DNA from: Paenibacillus oleatilyticus | Lineage (GTDB): Bacteria; Bacillota; Bacilli; Paenibacillales; NBRC-103111 | Assembly (NCBI RefSeq): GCF_018998565.1 | Contig: NZ_JAHNZO010000011.1 | Coordinates: 1-64,000, forward strand | DNA: 64,000 nucleotides | Direction of reading: 5' to 3' | Shown here: positions 60,941 through 64,000 of the stretch, piece by piece | Numbering within the stretch: position 1 is the stretch's first letter | How the letters are laid out: the number at the start of each line of letters is the position of its first letter | The notes under the pieces: generated by a model | What the model was told of the DNA's origin: nothing | What the model saw: only the letters and a program-made list of their open reading frames with translations | The model's database searches: none | Made by a program: the position numbers and the translations under genes

Positions 60941-62371
60941 ATGCATACGCATACGTCGCTCGGAACGGGGACTAGTATCATTTTGAGGTTGGAGTACGAT
61001 CAAGGAGTTGTTAACTTTGGAGCTATCGCATCGGCATTAAGCGATTCCGGTGGCGACATCGTAGCGATAGACACCAATCGGGTGAGCTCTGCGAAAACCG
61101 TAAGAGACATTACAGTCAATCTGAACGACTCGCATGATGTTGACCGCGTCGTTTCCTCGGTTGAACGGCTACCCGGGGTTAAGCTGATCAACGTATCGGA
61201 CCAGACCTTTCTCATGCATTTGGGCGGCAAGCTCGAAATGCATCCCAAGGTGCCGATCAAAAATCGGGATGACCTGTCCCGTGTCTACACGCCCGGTGTA
61301 GCCCGGATTTGTATGGCGATCCATCATGACCCCTCCCGGGCCCATACGCTGACGATTAAGCGGAATACGGTAGCCGTCGTCTCTGACGGCTCTGCCGTTC
61401 TCGGACTCGGAAATATCGGTCCGGAAGCCGCCATGCCCGTCATGGAAGGCAAAGCCGTACTGTTTAAGCAGATGGCCGGCGTCGACGCCTTCCCGATCTG
61501 TCTGGACACGCAGGATACGGACGAAATTGTTGCCATCGTCAAAGCGATCGCTCCGTCATTCGGCGGTATCAATCTCGAAGATATTTCGGCTCCCCGCTGC
61601 TTCGAGATCGAAGAACGGCTCCAGAAGGAGCTGGATATCCCGGTATTTCACGACGATCAACACGGAACCGCCGTCGTCATTCTGGCCGCCTTGTTAAATG
61701 CCTTGAAGGTCGTCGGCAAAAAGCTGGAGCAGTGCCGGGTTGTCGTGTGCGGGGTCGGAGCGGCAGGAATGGCCTGCTCCAAAATATTGCTGGCCTCCGG
61801 GGTGACGGACTTGATTGGTGTTGACCGTCAAGGAGCCATCGTTCGCGGAGACGCTTATCCGCATGAGGTATGGAATTGGTTTGCCGAGCATACGAATCCG
61901 TTCATGGTTCGGGGCAGTCTCTACGAGGTGATCGAAGGAGCGGACGTATTTATCGGATTGTCCGGTCCGGGAGTACTGAAGGTCGAAGACGTGAAACGGA
62001 TGGCGGCGGACCCGATCGTATTTGCCATGGCGAATCCGAACCCGGAAATTATGCCGGAGGAAGCCGAGCCCTATGTGCGTGTCATGGCGACAGGACGCTC
62101 CGATTATCCGAATCAGATTAATAACGTCTTATGCTTTCCCGGAATGTTTCGCGGCGTGTTGGATTGCAGAGCTTCGCAAATTACGGAAAAGATGAAGCTT
62201 GCCGCCGCCCAAGCGATTGCCTCCGTCGTTAGCGACGAAGAATTAAATGAGCAGTATATTATTCCAAGCGTATTTAATCATCTGGTGGCGGATCGAGTCA
62301 GCAAGGCGGTTAGCGCGGCAGCCTGCGAGGCCGGGGTAGCGCGTCGCAGCCGGGGTTCCCGCGATATCTGA
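60941..62371 (+). CDS. NAD-dependent malic enzyme with N-terminal ACT domain
   Basis: This encodes 476 residues from the ATG at 60941; GAGGAG sits nine bases upstream, whereas an ATG at 60932 abuts it. An ACT-type regulatory domain (about 10-80) is followed by the malic enzyme core: VYTPGVARICMAI, the metal and substrate block FHDDQHGTAVVILAALLNAL and the NAD-binding VCGVGAAGMACSKILLASGV. It decarboxylates malate to pyruvate. The ACT domain suggests allosteric control, possibly by an amino acid. The gene is convergent with a MocR-type regulator across a long shared hairpin. Confidence 0.92.
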   Translation: MHTHTSLGTGTSIILRLEYDQGVVNFGAIASALSDSGGDIVAIDTNRVSSAKTVRDITVNLNDSHDVDRVVSSVERLPGVKLINVSDQTFLMHLGGKLEMHPKVPIKNRDDLSRVYTPGVARICMAIHHDPSRAHTLTIKRNTVAVVSDGSAVLGLGNIGPEAAMPVMEGKAVLFKQMAGVDAFPICLDTQDTDEIVAIVKAIAPSFGGINLEDISAPRCFEIEERLQKELDIPVFHDDQHGTAVVILAALLNALKVVGKKLEQCRVVVCGVGAAGMACSKILLASGVTDLIGVDRQGAIVRGDAYPHEVWNWFAEHTNPFMVRGSLYEVIEGADVFIGLSGPGVLKVEDVKRMAADPIVFAMANPNPEIMPEEAEPYVRVMATGRSDYPNQINNVLCFPGMFRGVLDCRASQITEKMKLAAAQAIASVVSDEELNEQYIIPSVFNHLVADRVSKAVSAAACEAGVARRSRGSRDI

Positions 62372-62414
62372 AGCGTTTTGGTCCAAGTGCGTCACACGTG
62401 CAAATAAGGTCAGT

Positions 62415-62474
62415 AAAAAAGGTGAATGAAAAAGCTTGTATTCATGAATACAAAGCTTTCATTCACCTTTTTAG
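62415..62474. terminator. Long bidirectional terminator hairpin
   Basis: A nearly perfect inverted repeat of almost 30 bp per arm is centred at 62444/62445, with A runs on the left and T runs on the right. It serves the malic enzyme gene (plus) and the MocR gene (minus), whose stop codon overlaps its edge. Confidence 0.9.
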
Positions 62475-63916
62475 TTGGATTGGGCAAGAACGGTCCGAAG
62501 AGCTGCCGCAAATTTGGCAATGCCCGGAACGATTTCGTCTGCTTTCGGCCGTGCAAAAGTGAACCGCACATAACCGGAATCCGATCCGTAGACGCTGCCG
62601 GGAACAAAGATGACGCCATGACGAATCGCTTCTTCGAACAGCTTGTTATCGCTCACTTCGGGTATGATTTTACACCACAGATGCAAGCCTCCTTGCGGAA
62701 TCGAGAAGCTGACCAGATCCGGAAGCTCTTGCCGAAGCGCGCTTATCACTAAATCCCGCTTGTAGAGCAGATGCATTCGCAAACGGTCCAGATGAGGCCG
62801 GACATACGGAGACTTCAAGAACTGCGCGGCCACCTGCTGCGGAACGACGCTAAGCCCGAAGTCCATCTGCTGTCTGGCATCCGCCAGCCGCTCGACAACG
62901 GAATGAGGAGCGACCATCCATCCGACGCGCAGCCCGGATGCCGCGATCTTGGAGAAAGAGCCGATATAGAGGACTGAGCCGATCGAATCCATCGATTTGA
63001 GCGGCTGCGGCGGCATCCCGCTATAAGCTGTCAAGCTGAAAGGATCGTCCTCGACGATAGGAAGTCCCAGCCCGCTCGCAACGTCAAGCAGCTCGATACG
63101 GCGTTCGGCATCGAGGGCTATGCCTGTCGGATTCTGGTAATTCGGATTGACGAACACCATCTTGATCCGGTGCTTTTTGTAAAGGGAGCGAACATCCTCG
63201 GGCCGGATTCCTTTCGCATCGACGGGAAGACGGAACAAGCGAAGTCCGGCCGATTGAAATATAGGCAGCGAATAGCAGTAGGAAGGGTCTTCGATGGCCA
63301 CCGCATCTCCGGGAGCCAGCAAGCACTGGGTAATTAAATATAACGATTGCTGGGAACCGGATGTAATAAGAATCGACGATTCCGTCGTTTGAATTCCCCG
63401 GTATTGACTTAAATACGTGACGAGCGCTTCGCGGAGCGGCCCAAATCCTTGCGGATTGGCATATCCGAGATAGGGCGTATAGTGGTTTTCGTCCATAAGC
63501 GTATTAATCTCTTCCACCGGAGAGATGTCCGCGCCAAGCTCCCCGCTGGCAAAATCAATCAACGTATTGTCTTGTTGAAGTGCTTCCCGGACCCGGCGTA
63601 AAAAAGGCAGATTAGGCAGGAAGCTTCCGCCTTCAACATACCGGTGCCAGTTGGGGGTATGCTTCGGTGTGGCCTCCCATTTATACTTGCTAACCCGGGT
63701 TCCGCTTCCCGTACGGCTTTCCACGATCCCAAGCGCGCGCAGCTCCGCATAGGCGAGAATCACGGTGCTTCGATTGACTCCCAGTTGCTCGGCTAACTTT
63801 CGTTCGGAGGGCAGCAGACTGCCTGGCGGAAACTCGCCGTATGAAATTCTCCGTTCGATGTCATCGGCAATCTGCTGATACAGAGGCTGGGTACTGTGAC
63901 GATCAGGCTGCCGCAT
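62471..63916 (-). CDS. MocR-family transcriptional regulator (GntR plus aminotransferase domain)
   Basis: This encodes 481 residues from the ATG at 63916 (GAGAGGGGG upstream). An N-terminal GntR winged helix (PLYQQIADDIERRISYGEFP, SERKLAEQLGVNRSTVILAY) is joined by a linker to a full fold-type I aminotransferase domain with NPNYQNPTGIAL and the PLP lysine in YIGSFSKIAASGLRVGW. Such proteins use pyridoxal phosphate or an amino acid as effector to regulate amino acid or vitamin B6 genes. It might control the elements at 51454 and 53344, which is inference. Its promoter carries a GTGAT-N4-ATCAC palindrome. Confidence 0.92.
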   Translation of the reverse strand: MRQPDRHSTQPLYQQIADDIERRISYGEFPPGSLLPSERKLAEQLGVNRSTVILAYAELRALGIVESRTGSGTRVSKYKWEATPKHTPNWHRYVEGGSFLPNLPFLRRVREALQQDNTLIDFASGELGADISPVEEINTLMDENHYTPYLGYANPQGFGPLREALVTYLSQYRGIQTTESSILITSGSQQSLYLITQCLLAPGDAVAIEDPSYCYSLPIFQSAGLRLFRLPVDAKGIRPEDVRSLYKKHRIKMVFVNPNYQNPTGIALDAERRIELLDVASGLGLPIVEDDPFSLTAYSGMPPQPLKSMDSIGSVLYIGSFSKIAASGLRVGWMVAPHSVVERLADARQQMDFGLSVVPQQVAAQFLKSPYVRPHLDRLRMHLLYKRDLVISALRQELPDLVSFSIPQGGLHLWCKIIPEVSDNKLFEEAIRHGVIFVPGSVYGSDSGYVRFTFARPKADEIVPGIAKFAAALRTVLAQSN

Positions 63917-63936
63917 GAGGTTCACCCCCTCTCCTG

Positions 63937-63950
63937 GTGATTATTATCAC
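63937..63950. promoter_or_regulatory. GTGAT-N4-ATCAC palindrome upstream of the MocR gene
   Basis: GTGATTATTATCAC lies about 20 bases upstream of the MocR start. It has the same core as the site before qoxA (54570-54583), so one CRP/FNR-type regulator may act on both. Confidence 0.5.
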
Positions 63951-64000
63951 AAAATCATTTTCATCATAACATCGGACTTGTAAATAAAACGCCGCTCTTT

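Overview
The window reads as chromosomal DNA of a spore-forming, low-GC-phylum (Bacillota) bacterium of the Paenibacillaceae type. Evidence: SigA-like promoters and strong AGGAGG ribosome sites, frequent TTG/GTG starts, a T-box leader on metG, a spore photoproduct lyase, a TagA-type wall glycosyltransferase, and the gene order mntR - patatin - yqhP-like - yqhQ - yqhR - aroQ - yqhT - efp, which I recall from Bacillus subtilis. Most of the sequence is rather GC-rich for a Bacillota member; 33.8-39.6 kb and 41.2-41.9 kb are clearly AT-rich. The exact genus cannot be fixed from the sequence alone. No rRNA, tRNA, CRISPR array, insertion sequence or prophage was seen.

Layout. 0-4 kb: end of a chromate transporter, a small membrane protein, and a TrpXYZ-type ABC importer operon. 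4-6 kb: TagA-like glycosyltransferase and a membrane-anchored M23-like protein. 6-19 kb: three OmpR-type two-component systems, each with a distinctive neighbour (an inositol-monophosphatase-like enzyme; a membrane-anchored class C beta-lactamase-like protein; an MreB/Mbl-like actin overlapping its kinase gene), plus a Nudix hydrolase, a PIN/RHH pair, a racemase-like protein and a repeat-containing secreted protein. 19-26.6 kb: yidD, T-box/metG, an oxidoreductase, the Zur-type znuACB zinc operon and ccdA. 26.6-33.8 kb: splB and the conserved mntR-to-efp block.

33.8-39.6 kb is an AT-rich accessory stretch of small regulators (RHH, XRE), a DinB-type thiol transferase, orphan proteins, a SUKH (SMI1/KNR4) protein, a HAD-like protein and at least two decayed genes. 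The RHH gene sits opposite a small gene of unknown function. Three copies of the palindrome AGTGATNTCACT occupy the shared control region. 39.7-41.2 kb is a MerR regulator driving two SRPBCC genes from a promoter with a 19-bp spacer around a palindrome.

41.9-48.9 kb is the most unusual locus: a six-gene, one-direction cluster of fatty-acid-synthase-like and carboligase-like enzymes (FabI, adenylate-forming ligase, aldehyde-dehydrogenase-like acyl reductase, ThDP enzyme, FabF, FabZ-like). Three of the enzymes have changed catalytic motifs, and there is no acyl carrier protein or ketoreductase gene. It looks like a specialised lipid or acyloin-type pathway and is my best candidate for an undescribed system.

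48.9-64 kb: Nudix, histidine phosphatase, a DapA-family aldolase and a HisC-type aminotransferase whose promoters share a paired palindromic element; then a respiratory block (ctaA, a QoxABCD-type aa3/bo3 quinol oxidase, ctaB, a lipoprotein cytochrome c, SCO, a ResA-like thioredoxin), an ACT-domain malic enzyme, and a convergent MocR-type regulator. A GTGAT-N4-ATCAC palindrome precedes both the oxidase operon and the MocR gene.
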